Of a stretch of 40,382 bases of DNA, positions 27,321-35,498 are shown one piece after another. Positions within the stretch are counted from its first letter, which is position 1; each line of letters begins with the position of its first letter. The stretch lies in NCBI GenBank assembly GCA_937959115.1, contig CALGAW010000046.1, positions 1 through 40,382 of the forward strand, in the 5' to 3' direction. The stretch comes from an uncultured Saprospiraceae bacterium. Lineage in GTDB: Bacteria; Bacteroidota; Bacteroidia; Chitinophagales; Saprospiraceae. The notes beneath the pieces were generated by a model. It did not search any database, was not told where the DNA came from, and saw only the letters and a list, made by a program, of their open reading frames with translations. The position numbers and the translations under genes are program-made.

Positions 27321-29441
27321 TTAATTCAGGTTTAGGTAAACGATTTGTCCAAGCGTCTTAGTTCCTGGTTTAATCGATTGTTTCGTTACTTTTCCTATTC
27401 CTGCTGTTTGTACTCGTAAACCATTGTTTTCGAGTAGGTAAATGGCATCTCTCAATCCCATTCCACGGACATCCGGTACGGTATTGTTGTCTACAAGCCG
27501 TGGACGCATGTCAAGCGTATCATTTACTGGAGCGATGTATGTCCAGTCTTCTCTAGTGTTTACTTTACTAGGCATTCCTAGGTAGTCAAGCACTGATTTC
27601 ATGTCTTTTTTAAACCCAACTCTTGCGCTAGGTAGTTTTGCTGCGATCAGCTTCGGTTTGTCCGATTCGTTGATTGCTTTGTGCTGGTCAATACTTTTGA
27701 TGTAGCACTTGTCTGCAATCTCACGAAATACTGGTGCTGCAACCTGACTACCGTAAATCTTGCCGTTTGATGGAGTGTTTACCACCACGATACAAGAATA
27801 CATTGGTTTATCAGCAGGGAAGTAGCCTACAAATGAAGCTTGATATTCCTTTTTCTTCCCGTTTATATCTGCTTGATAGCGGGTGACTGTTGTTCCAGTT
27901 TTACCTGCCATCTTATAAGCGTTTGTCTTAATCCCCATTGCTGTTCCATTCTCTACAACGCCTTCTAGCATTTGCTGTGCTTTGTTGACTGTTCCTTGAG
28001 ATGCAATTGCTCTGTTTAGCACAACAGGATGGAATTTTTCAATGTTTTTTCCATAATCCTGAATTTCAGTCACCAAATAAGGCTTCATCATCCGTCCATC
28101 ATTCGCTACAGCGTTATAAAACGTCAACAGTTGAATTGGTGTTAGTTCCAGTTCGTATCCGATTGACATCCAAGGAAGCGTTAAGCCACTCCACTTTTCA
28201 CCAAAGGCTTCTTTAATGAAAGGGTCTCCCTCTCCTTTGATCTCGATCCCTGTTTGCTGGTGCAGGCGGAATTGCTTTAAGCGGTTAATAAACCGTTTTG
28301 CACCACCTTTTCGCTTGTAGTTCTTATTGACTAACTGTGCGATTGCAACATTCGATGAGATTTCAAACGCTTTTTGCAAAGAAAGATATTCGTGTCCATG
28401 TGGTGACGAGTCTTCCATTGATTCTCCATCAAAATCCGCCTTCCCTTTGTTCACAAATATGGAATCATTGGGGCTGACGTATCCGTCTTCTAAAAGCGCC
28501 ATCACAGCTGCTAGCTTAAACGTTGAGCCAGGTTGCGAGCTTACGCCTACCGCGTAATTGTAGGTTTCCCATAGGTTACCTTCTTCGGTTTTACCGATGT
28601 TCGAGATTGCTCTAATCTTGCCTGTCTTGACTTCCATTACAATGGCACAACCGTACTTCGCATTGTTTTGCTTAATGGCTTTTAGCAATGCTTTTTCAGT
28701 AGCGTTTTGAATGTCAATATTCAGTGTGGTGACGATGTCTTTCCCGTTTTGAGGTTCAATCTCCGTTAAGTCATTGACTGGAATCCACGTTCTACCACTA
28801 ATCCGTTGCATGAGTCGCATTCCTTCTTCACCAGCTAACACATTGTCGAAAGCGCCTTCCAGACCGACTGGTTGAGCGTTTTCTCTAATGTAGCCGATGG
28901 TTCGGTGTGCGTTCATCTTAAATGGCTTAGCACGTTGACTGGTACTTTGTACAATCAGTCCGCCTTTATGCACACCTTTGTTGAAGAGTGGAAACTTTTT
29001 GATTTCCTGCACTTCAGGGTAGGTTACGTTTTTGGCCAGCAGCGTATACCGGTTCCCTTTTTTCCGGTTTTCATCTAGTAAATGAACATAACCACCTGGA
29101 GTGTACATTCCAGTGCGTAGCTTAGACAAGCAAAGTGCAAGCGTATCGCGATTTTCTGTAAACAGATCATCAACCATTCCTGGGGCTTTGAGGTCCATCC
29201 GTATTTCAAAGTTGGGAATTGAAGTGGCGAGTAGGCTACCGTTTTCGGTGTAAATGTTGCCTCTTTCGGCTTTTACATTTCGATAGTCATAATAAAGGCT
29301 ATCGGCCATTGTGCGCCATTTCGGTCCCTCTAAAACCTGTACTTTTACAGCTTTGATGAAAATTGATAAACCGAAGACAACCAGAAGCAGGAAGACTAAG
29401 TATAGTCTCCAAAGCATTTGATTTTTAATATTCGATAACAA
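27321..29441 (-). CDS. ftsI: Septal transpeptidase FtsI (PBP3) with C-terminal PASTA domain
   Basis: 706 residues, class B penicillin-binding protein that cross-links septal peptidoglycan. A single membrane segment (about 11-30) is followed by the dimerisation/pedestal domain with RGNIYTENGSLLATS (60-74) and the transpeptidase domain: SxxK as Ser306-Thr-Phe-Lys309, SxN as SSN at 362-364 and KTGT at 514-517. Residues about 650-706 are a PASTA domain (VPDVRGMGLRDAIYLLE...GTKTLGQIVYLNL). A PASTA tail is normal for Bacteroidota FtsI but absent from E. coli. Preceded by a 152-nt gap holding a long inverted repeat. Confidence 0.96.
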   Translation of the reverse strand: MLSNIKNQMLWRLYLVFLLLVVFGLSIFIKAVKVQVLEGPKWRTMADSLYYDYRNVKAERGNIYTENGSLLATSIPNFEIRMDLKAPGMVDDLFTENRDTLALCLSKLRTGMYTPGGYVHLLDENRKKGNRYTLLAKNVTYPEVQEIKKFPLFNKGVHKGGLIVQSTSQRAKPFKMNAHRTIGYIRENAQPVGLEGAFDNVLAGEEGMRLMQRISGRTWIPVNDLTEIEPQNGKDIVTTLNIDIQNATEKALLKAIKQNNAKYGCAIVMEVKTGKIRAISNIGKTEEGNLWETYNYAVGVSSQPGSTFKLAAVMALLEDGYVSPNDSIFVNKGKADFDGESMEDSSPHGHEYLSLQKAFEISSNVAIAQLVNKNYKRKGGAKRFINRLKQFRLHQQTGIEIKGEGDPFIKEAFGEKWSGLTLPWMSIGYELELTPIQLLTFYNAVANDGRMMKPYLVTEIQDYGKNIEKFHPVVLNRAIASQGTVNKAQQMLEGVVENGTAMGIKTNAYKMAGKTGTTVTRYQADINGKKKEYQASFVGYFPADKPMYSCIVVVNTPSNGKIYGSQVAAPVFREIADKCYIKSIDQHKAINESDKPKLIAAKLPSARVGFKKDMKSVLDYLGMPSKVNTREDWTYIAPVNDTLDMRPRLVDNNTVPDVRGMGLRDAIYLLENNGLRVQTAGIGKVTKQSIKPGTKTLGQIVYLNLN

Positions 29442-29471
29442 TTTTCCGATGATTCAAATCTTTTAATAAAT

Positions 29472-29533
29472 CCGTATTCCGTTTCCAGTCAAATTCAACA
29501 CTTTTCTAGCTCTACTCTGGAGACGGAATACGG
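29472..29533. other. Long inverted repeat in the ftsL-ftsI gap
   Basis: Arms CCGTATTCCGTTTCCAG (29472-29488) and CTGGAGACGGAATACGG (29517-29533) pair over 17 bp with one imperfect position (U-G on plus-strand RNA, C-A on minus-strand RNA) and a 28-nt loop. It lies in the widest gap inside the dcw operon. The minus strand shows no strong T-run after it. Confidence 0.65.
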
Positions 29534-29593
29534 TTCTCTATACATAAACAGAGTAAAAAATTCGAGCATCTTTAATATTTTGTACCTAGGAAC

Positions 29594-29938
29594 TTAATAA
29601 CCGTTTTCAGCTACTATTTTCTTTGGTTTACTTTTCAACTCATAAAGCCCTAATGGCTTTACTTTCGTTGCGACAACATCTTGTCGACAATCATTCATTA
29701 GCTGAGATTTGATAGACATGTATTTCCAGCGGTTCTGCTTCAATTCTTTTTGAACCACTTGAATCTGTCTGACTTTTCGTTCAGCCAAATGTGCATTTGC
29801 GATGTAAATAACTGCTAGAAAACCTAGGAAAAATACGAACGGAATGTTTTTGATTAAAACATAGGAGCCTGCAAACTTCACCGGCTGGTGTTGCTTGTCT
29901 TGAGTGGCGTGTTCGTTATTAGATGGTTGTTCTGACAT
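29594..29938 (-). CDS. ftsL: FtsL-like division protein
   Basis: 114 residues. A hydrophilic cytoplasmic start, one membrane segment at about 33-48 (PFVFFLGFLAVIYIA) and a helical, coiled-coil-prone stretch (about 50-95; ERKVRQIQVVQKELKQNRWKYMSIKSQLM) match the FtsL layout. Position between rsmH and ftsI is where ftsL stands in the dcw cluster. FtsL sequences are poorly conserved, so the name rests on topology and context; this is the Bacteroidota FtsL-like type. Twelve nt after rsmH. Confidence 0.85.
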   Translation of the reverse strand: MSEQPSNNEHATQDKQHQPVKFAGSYVLIKNIPFVFFLGFLAVIYIANAHLAERKVRQIQVVQKELKQNRWKYMSIKSQLMNDCRQDVVATKVKPLGLYELKSKPKKIVAENGY

Positions 29939-29950
29939 TTATTATAACGT

Positions 29951-30847
29951 CTAAATTTTTTCTGCTATTCGTAGCTTTGCACTTCGTGCACGAGGATTAC
30001 GTTTTATTTCTTCCGCGGGAGGTTCGATTGCTTTTTTAACAATCAGTTTAAATGGTCTAAAGATATTTCCATAATCATCTTTGATAAATTCCCCTTTAAA
30101 ATTCCCTTTTTTTATAAAGTTTTTTACCAATCTATCCTCTAGTGAATGATATGAAATCACTGATAATCTGCCATTCGGTTGTAACACCTCCATGCATTGT
30201 TCCAAAAACTCTTTCAGTACTTCCATTTCTTCGTTAACTTCTATTCTTAACGCTTGGAATACTTGAGCGAGATATCTGGCTTTGTTCCCTCTTACTACAT
30301 GTTCAATTGCACTCAGAAATTGTTGGATTGTTCTAAATTTTTTATTTCTTCGTGCATCAACGATAGCCTTTGCTAACGTCTTGGAGTTTCTTACTTCTCC
30401 ATATTCACTTAATATCTTAATTAATTCATTTTCATTGTATTGATTTAGGATGTCTGCTGCTGTTGTGTCGGCTTGTTGATCCATTCTCATGTCAAGATCT
30501 GCATCGAACCTGTATGAGAATCCGCGATCTGCCTCATTAAATTGGTGAGACGAGACGCCTAGATCTGCCAGAATACCGTTTACCTGTTTTACACCATTGA
30601 GCCGAAGGAAACGCTTTAGGTACCGGAAGTTGGCTGGTACGAAGTTAAACCTAGGGTCGTTGAGGCTATTTGCGGCAGCATCTGCATCCTGATCAAAGGA
30701 AAACAGTTTGCCATTTGGTCCGAGTTGCTCCAAAATGTATTTAGAGTGTCCTCCTCCTCCGAATGTGGCATCGACATAAACTCCATCCTTTTCAATATTT
30801 AAGGCTGCGACGCTTTCGTGCAGCAGTACTGGGTTATGATAACTCAT
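29951..30847 (-). CDS. rsmH: 16S rRNA (cytosine-1402 N4)-methyltransferase RsmH
   Basis: 298 residues. Methylates the N4 of C1402 of 16S rRNA with S-adenosylmethionine. SAM loop DATFGGGGHSKYIL at 26-39, FDQDADA, LADLGVSSHQFNEADRGFSYRFDADLDMRMD, the family hallmark, and SYHSLEDRLVKNF near 230. The start overlaps the end of mraZ by 14 nt, so the pair is translationally coupled as in other dcw clusters. Confidence 0.97.
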   Translation of the reverse strand: MSYHNPVLLHESVAALNIEKDGVYVDATFGGGGHSKYILEQLGPNGKLFSFDQDADAAANSLNDPRFNFVPANFRYLKRFLRLNGVKQVNGILADLGVSSHQFNEADRGFSYRFDADLDMRMDQQADTTAADILNQYNENELIKILSEYGEVRNSKTLAKAIVDARRNKKFRTIQQFLSAIEHVVRGNKARYLAQVFQALRIEVNEEMEVLKEFLEQCMEVLQPNGRLSVISYHSLEDRLVKNFIKKGNFKGEFIKDDYGNIFRPFKLIVKKAIEPPAEEIKRNPRARSAKLRIAEKI

Positions 30848-31310
30848 CGTTTCGGTTTTTCCTGTTGGCCATCACGCGCTGAGACAGTTTAGCCATGGAG
30901 TTTCCTTTACGTGATACATTGTATTTCGCATCGTAAGCTTTCAAATCCCAAATTTCAATTTTCTTACCGATTCCGAGTAGGACGATCTCTTTACTGATGT
31001 CGGCATATTCTAAAAGGCGTTTCGGTATGTTGATTCGCTCTGAGCCGTCCAGTTTTACATCTCTTGCGCCAGCGAGGAACTCTCTTCTGAATTCTCTTGC
31101 CTCTTCGTCGTAGTCGTCAAGTGGTTCGATCTCGGTTTCAATGATTTCGTCCCAGACTGTTCTAGGGTATAGTATGAGGCATTCTTCAAAACCTCTGTTC
31201 AGAACAAATTCATCATTCCCATCCTCCAGCTGCCTAAGAAAGGCAGAAGGAAGTCTGAAGCGGCCTTTTGCATCCACTTTACAGTCGTTCTCTCCGAGGA
31301 ATTTGTACAT
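30834..31310 (-). CDS. mraZ: Transcriptional regulator MraZ
   Basis: 158 residues, close to the 152 of E. coli. Two AbrB-like swapped-hairpin domains: first DCKVDAKGRFRLPSAF (residues 9-24), second GARDVKLDGSERINIPKRLLEYA, with the ExR/DxKGRxxLP hallmark. MraZ forms a ring and binds direct repeats in its own promoter, repressing the dcw operon. Three such repeats at a 10-bp spacing lie directly upstream here (31359-31387), which supports autoregulation. First gene of the operon. Confidence 0.96.
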   Translation of the reverse strand: MYKFLGENDCKVDAKGRFRLPSAFLRQLEDGNDEFVLNRGFEECLILYPRTVWDEIIETEIEPLDDYDEEAREFRREFLAGARDVKLDGSERINIPKRLLEYADISKEIVLLGIGKKIEIWDLKAYDAKYNVSRKGNSMAKLSQRVMANRKNRNDELS

Positions 31311-31341
31311 ACTTTTTTTGCTTTAATAGCAATAACTTTTT

Positions 31342-31349
31342 CAAAGATA
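31342..31349 (-). promoter_or_regulatory. -7 element of the mraZ/dcw promoter
   Basis: TATCTTTG on the minus strand matches the Bacteroidota -7 consensus TAnnTTTG exactly. Initiation about 7 nt downstream would give a leader of about 25 nt before the mraZ ATG. No clear TTG is seen at -33; that region is occupied by the MraZ boxes. Confidence 0.7.
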
Positions 31350-31358
31350 AGTGATATT

Positions 31359-31387
31359 CCCACTTCTTGCCACTTTTTTCCACTATT
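31359..31387 (-). promoter_or_regulatory. Triple MraZ-box operator
   Basis: On the mraZ-sense strand AGTGG occurs three times at exactly 10-bp spacing (plus-strand ccact at 31360, 31370 and 31380): TAGTGGAAAA, AAGTGGCAAG, AAGTGGGAAT. MraZ of other bacteria binds TGGGN repeats set 10 bp apart. The boxes start about 10 bp upstream of the -7 element, so bound MraZ would block RNA polymerase. Confidence 0.78.
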
Positions 31388-31592
31388 TTTTTTAATTATT
31401 TTGAAATAATCGATAATTGAAATTATTTGTTTTAAGTTCAAAACAAATAAGCGCACAAGTGTCAACTATTTGTTGTCAAAATAAAACATTATAATTATTT
31501 TGAACAATAATAATTTGTTTAATATTATGTATGGTTGAAATTATTTATGATTATTTCGTTGATTTTAAGTTGTTTGACAGGTTGGGGGAGAA

Positions 31593-31655
31593 AGTGGGTA
31601 TTTTTTATTCAAAGGTGGGAATTTTTTCCTAAAAATTGGGAATTTTAAGTAAAAT
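31593..31655 (+). repeat. Three 21-bp direct repeats with TGGG core
   Basis: TGGG cores at 31595, 31616 and 31637 are spaced 21 bp apart; the units read AGTGGGTATTTTTT, GGTGGGAATTTTTT and ATTGGGAATTTTAA. A fourth TGGG lies at 31583. The motif resembles the third mraZ-proximal box (AAGTGGGAAT) but runs in the opposite direction. Confidence 0.6.
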
Positions 31656-31763
31656 GAAATGGTAATGTGATGTTTTTAGGAAAATGAGGTAGAACCTGCT
31701 TTATGTTTTCTTGTTTGTGCTTGTTGTTTGATCTGGCAATAGAAAGAACGCATAAAGTGATTT

Positions 31764-31863
31764 GCCTTAAGGAATTTTAAGGATAGTTTGCCCATAAGTG
31801 CACACTCGTTCTCTGATACGGGGACGTATCTAGTTTTTGTCTATGAAAGACAATTCTTAAGGC
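31764..31863. other. Nested inverted repeats, possible structured RNA or bidirectional terminator
   Basis: Outer arms GCCTTAAGGAATT (31764-31776) and AATTCTTAAGGC (31852-31863) pair with a single bulged G. Inside lies GATACG-GGGA-CGTATC (31815-31830), a perfect 6-bp stem whose plus-strand loop is a GNRA-type tetraloop, followed on the plus strand by TAGTTTTTG. The minus-strand gene next door ends 25 nt away. Confidence 0.45.
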
Positions 31864-31887
31864 ATATTCGGATTAAAAGCTGTTTGA

Positions 31888-34527
31888 TTACCTCTGTAGA
31901 ATTAACTTTTTTGTGATGACCTGATTATCAATTGTTACATTTATAAAATAGAGGCCATCTTCCAGTAAGCTTAAGTCAAGAATGAAGTCCTCAGATTGAA
32001 TTGGCGCTGAGTGGATTGTTTTTAGTTTCTGGCCAACCGTATTGAAGATACTGACCGTAATCGGATTTGAGGAGTTCAGTAACACAGAAAGCGTCACACT
32101 GCTTTCCGCTGGATTGGGGAAAAGTACGATTTCTGGTTGTTGATCCTTAGTTATTGCATTGGTAGAAATTACATTTATCTCGTCTGCTCCCATATCAACA
32201 CTAAACGCATTGGGAGAAGGGCGGGCATCTCCATCAATATCATCGGTGACCCCTAAAATAGGAAGTGCTAAGTTGTTAACTGCTGTAGGTTGTATATGTA
32301 AGTCACTAGGAGGATAAACAAACGTTGGATCTAGCACAACCGAATGTGTATTAAACTGTGGAAAAGCACCTTGAAAACTGGAAAGACTATAATAATTTAT
32401 TCCTTGAACAAAAAAGGAGGCACTCCCAAAATAGCCATGGTAAAGATTGTAATCCAATTGTTGGATAATGTTCGGATCAATTAATTCAAAACAATTAGAG
32501 CTGCTGCCGGTCGTCTTAAAAATGTTATTGCGGATATCTAAATCAGAATAAGGGCCATAGTACAAGGATAATGGGGTTTGTTCAGAATAGACGGTATTAT
32601 GAAATATGTTTGTCTTGTGTAAATTCGAAAAGTCAAGTTTGCCAACGACCATGTTGTTGTAGAATTCAGAATTGGTGCTGTTAGGGTTACCTATATTGGC
32701 ATCATAGATATAAATGCCACTTTGGTAATTGTGGTAAACTGAATTGGAATAACAGTCGTTTTTATTGATTTTAAATTGATTGATATTGGCAGCATAAATT
32801 ATTCCACTTTGATTGAAACCTCTTATGCTATTATTTATGATTTCCAAACTATCTTGATGGGATACATTTATCCCTTCCTCTACTGAATTCAGGCTGTTAT
32901 TGTGTAGGCGATTTCCCACCGTTGGGCTACTTGGTGATCCGTTAAGAATTATAGAATAGTTAGTATAACTAAATGAACAATTTTTAACAGTAAGAAAATT
33001 GCAGGTATTACCTGGTGAATATTTAGACCCATAAACGCTTGAAGCGACAATTCCGGCCTTATCTGCATAGTAGTAGGGATTATAGCCCAAGGATATATTG
33101 CAGTTAGAAAAGGTATTATGATCAGCCCCTTGCCATAAGAAAATACAACATCCGTCATTCGGGTTTGGGTTGGAAATATTAAAATTTTTAAAGGTCACGT
33201 AATCAGCACCTTTCATTTCAATAACGGAATACTGACCTGGTCCAGAAAGACGCTCGATAGTATGTTTGGGTGAGCCCCCGTTAAATGTAATCGTATTTGT
33301 AGCCGAAGCGCCTTGGATTTCTTCAAGTTGGAGTTTCCCAATATAGTCGTTTGTTACATTGAAGATGACTGGTCCAGTAATGCCGCAGTCTAATGCATCA
33401 ACTGCTTGTCCAATATCCTCAAAATCAGCATTGGGCCCAACGGTATAAGTTCCTTGAAAGGGAGTGCAAATTGATGCCTCAAATGCATCATTGGAAGGAA
33501 TACTATCTTGATTGCCATTGGGTAGTTCGGTCCATACTTTTAGCGTGTGAAACCCACTAGGAAAGAGGTAGCTTCCTAAGGTGACGCTCGTAGTTAAGTC
33601 TTGGGCAATCGGATTGCCAGACCAATAGATAGAAGTTTGCTGTGTTCCATTAACACTCCAGTGAATTCTAACAGAATCTAGATCATCTGTTCCATAGTTC
33701 TTAAGGGTAACTTCAATTGTTTCTGTACCGGGTAAAATTGTAGTTGAAGGAGATAAAAGACTACTAATGCCGGCGTCGTTTGCTGGATAAGGTTTTGGTT
33801 CAAACAAATAATAATTATTGTCAGTAGGTAATTCGGTTAACGCTGCTAGAACAGTTTTGTCATCGCCATATTGAGAAGCAGTAGAATCATTTAATTGGAC
33901 GCCAACAGTTGCTGTGATTTGTGAAGGAACACCATAAAAATTGTACTTGTCAACGATATAAATGTTATTCGTAGTTTCCTCTATAACACAGGCAAAGTTT
34001 TCTGCTTCTGATAAACCCAGTGGCCAGTCATACCAATTTATCCAAAATTGACGATTGGGCGGAGTACCAAATGTCTTTGTTGCAATTTTCCCAGTATAAT
34101 AGTAGTTAATATTAGGATTTATAAAGGTTTCCCAAAGAACACTTATTGTGTTGTCTGGCAAACTGGAGGTAGGTAAATTGGTATTGGAGCCTGGCAGTAA
34201 AGTACTATTGCTAAACGTGATGAGTCCATTGTGAGAAGCTTTTAAGGAACTCATTGAGTTTCCATAAAACTCAAAAGGGAATGGTATTGCTATCGGAGAT
34301 GTCCAATTATTGTTAAAGGAAACCTGAGCAACTGTATTCCAAGTATTGTCAATAGAGTAGTCTAGCTCTGTGTTTAGGCCTGCTGGATTTCCAGCGGCAC
34401 TATGGTAAGATGATTTGTAGTAAATTTGTCCGTAGGAGACGTTTGCAATCAATAAGAACAGCGTAAAATAAAGGGCAGATTTAATTCTGTTATTAAAGGC
34501 CAAGAAGTTTACTGTTTTTAAAATCAT
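31888..34527 (-). CDS. Secreted beta-helix protein with T9SS type A sorting domain
   Basis: 879 residues. A signal peptide (about 1-33, ending NVSYGQ) is followed by a domain of about 210 residues (FPFEFYGNSMSSLKASHNGLITFS, nidogen-like appearance), a CARDB-like module (DAGISSLLSP...IEVTLKNYGTDDLDSVRIHWSVNG, about 245-350), and from about 356 to 740 a right-handed parallel beta-helix with many short repeats (YVTFKNFNISN, NTFSNCNISL, NSLNSVEEGINVSHQDSLEIINNSI, IFHNTVYSE). Residues about 797-879 form the type A sorting domain: FPNPAESSVTLSV, VSIFNTVGQKLKTI, LDLSLLEDGLYFINVTI, KKLILQR. Predicted outer-surface or secreted protein; the substrate of the helix, if any, is unknown. Confidence 0.92.
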   Translation of the reverse strand: MILKTVNFLAFNNRIKSALYFTLFLLIANVSYGQIYYKSSYHSAAGNPAGLNTELDYSIDNTWNTVAQVSFNNNWTSPIAIPFPFEFYGNSMSSLKASHNGLITFSNSTLLPGSNTNLPTSSLPDNTISVLWETFINPNINYYYTGKIATKTFGTPPNRQFWINWYDWPLGLSEAENFACVIEETTNNIYIVDKYNFYGVPSQITATVGVQLNDSTASQYGDDKTVLAALTELPTDNNYYLFEPKPYPANDAGISSLLSPSTTILPGTETIEVTLKNYGTDDLDSVRIHWSVNGTQQTSIYWSGNPIAQDLTTSVTLGSYLFPSGFHTLKVWTELPNGNQDSIPSNDAFEASICTPFQGTYTVGPNADFEDIGQAVDALDCGITGPVIFNVTNDYIGKLQLEEIQGASATNTITFNGGSPKHTIERLSGPGQYSVIEMKGADYVTFKNFNISNPNPNDGCCIFLWQGADHNTFSNCNISLGYNPYYYADKAGIVASSVYGSKYSPGNTCNFLTVKNCSFSYTNYSIILNGSPSSPTVGNRLHNNSLNSVEEGINVSHQDSLEIINNSIRGFNQSGIIYAANINQFKINKNDCYSNSVYHNYQSGIYIYDANIGNPNSTNSEFYNNMVVGKLDFSNLHKTNIFHNTVYSEQTPLSLYYGPYSDLDIRNNIFKTTGSSSNCFELIDPNIIQQLDYNLYHGYFGSASFFVQGINYYSLSSFQGAFPQFNTHSVVLDPTFVYPPSDLHIQPTAVNNLALPILGVTDDIDGDARPSPNAFSVDMGADEINVISTNAITKDQQPEIVLFPNPAESSVTLSVLLNSSNPITVSIFNTVGQKLKTIHSAPIQSEDFILDLSLLEDGLYFINVTIDNQVITKKLILQR

Positions 34528-34906
34528 AATCGTTTCAATTTAACTGAGAAATGCAATATTAGAGTAAGCTTAATCTGTTCATAATTCAAATATACACAGT
34601 ATATTATAGATGTGCTTAACGTGAATGAATAATAAAATTAAAACTTAGGAGGTCAGTGTCTTTTAAAATAAATGTATTATTGTTTGAATAAGAGCAAGTA
34701 GTTTGTTTTTTTGTAAAGGCTTTCGAGGTGTTGTTTCGAGTTTAACCCGAATTGTTAACACAGCAGGTACTAGTGATTGTGTCTTTTTCATTGATCAAGA
34801 ATTCTTTGGTTACCCATATATGTAATGAGACGAATAAAAGGTCATTCTTTTAAAAATATAAGGGGCAATTAAATTTTAACTCTTATTTTTACAAAAAAAA
34901 ACAAAA
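34528..34906. other. Divergent intergenic region
   Basis: 379 AT-rich bases between divergently read genes. Apart from the TATATTTG element at 34587-34594 on the minus strand and a weaker TATTTTTA at 34884-34891 on the plus strand, I see no gene or strong secondary structure. Confidence 0.55.
34587..34594 (-). promoter_or_regulatory. Candidate -7 element of the beta-helix protein gene
   Basis: TATATTTG on the minus strand fits TAnnTTTG and lies 60 nt upstream of the ATG. No matching TTG was found at the -33 position. Confidence 0.45.
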
Positions 34907-35389
34907 ATGTCAACACACACACTAGACAAAACAGTGCACCGCTTTTACGCCATTCGTTTTAATCAAAAAGTTTGGGAGCTGCTTGCGAAGCCATCACTTA
35001 CAGTTGAAGAAGGCTATGAGCTAATAGATATTGCGCATACGAGTAATCATCATTGGAGATTTGCTGGGACTGAGATTCATCAGCAACGAGGCACCTATGT
35101 GATTGCAAGGGTATTTCTGTCTTTAGGAAACCCCGAAGCTGCTTTGATGTATGCTAAGCGGTGCCTGAGTTTGACAAAAGAAGGCATGGAAGGCATTGCG
35201 GATTTTGACCATGCCTATGCGAATGAAATCATGTGGAAATGCCTTGAGGGCCTAGGCAAAACTGAAGAGGCCACCAAGTACAAAGTAGAAGCGAGACGTC
35301 TAGGCGATTTGATTGTAGATCCTGAAGATAAAAAGATCTTTGATGAGGATTTTGGGATGGCCTATGTAAATTTGTTGGTAAAAACATAA
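34907..35389 (+). CDS. Conserved helical protein of unknown function, TPR-like
   Basis: 160 residues, no signal peptide, no membrane segment, so cytoplasmic. The whole chain looks alpha-helical. Residues about 50-85 (HHWRFAGTEIHQQRG, then VIARVFLSLGNPEAALMYAKRCLSL) and about 100-130 (FDHAYANEIMWKCLEGLGKTEEATKYKVEAR) have the alternating small/large pattern of TPR helices. I recall similar small proteins in many bacteria with the HW and QQRG/AR elements but no assigned role. A Lys/Asn-rich leader of A residues precedes the ATG, as is common in this phylum. Convergent with mazG; no operon partner. Confidence 0.85.
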   Translation: MSTHTLDKTVHRFYAIRFNQKVWELLAKPSLTVEEGYELIDIAHTSNHHWRFAGTEIHQQRGTYVIARVFLSLGNPEAALMYAKRCLSLTKEGMEGIADFDHAYANEIMWKCLEGLGKTEEATKYKVEARRLGDLIVDPEDKKIFDEDFGMAYVNLLVKT

Positions 35390-35498
35390 AAAGGGCATTG
35401 ATTTGTAATGCATGTTAACTTGAGAAAATAGATTCCTGTAAACAGGCTCAATGATGATAAGAACAAATACTAATCAGATTCAAGAATAGATGCATCTG

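Larger units (their letters stand above)
31311..31887. other. Intergenic control region upstream of mraZ
   Basis: 577 bases, very AT-rich, without a credible gene. It contains the mraZ promoter and operator near its left end, a second cluster of (G/T)TGGG motifs at 31583-31655 on the opposite strand, and a nested inverted-repeat structure at 31764-31863. Both flanking genes are on the minus strand. Confidence 0.7.

Noticed and set aside
31199-31465. Frame of 88 codons upstream of and overlapping mraZ
   Set aside because: It is out of frame with mraZ and runs through the promoter and MraZ boxes.
35390-35498. Small inverted repeats (GCATT/AATGC and CCTG/CAGG) between the convergent helical protein gene and mazG
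   Set aside because: Stems are only 4-5 bp and lack a T-run, too weak to call a terminator.
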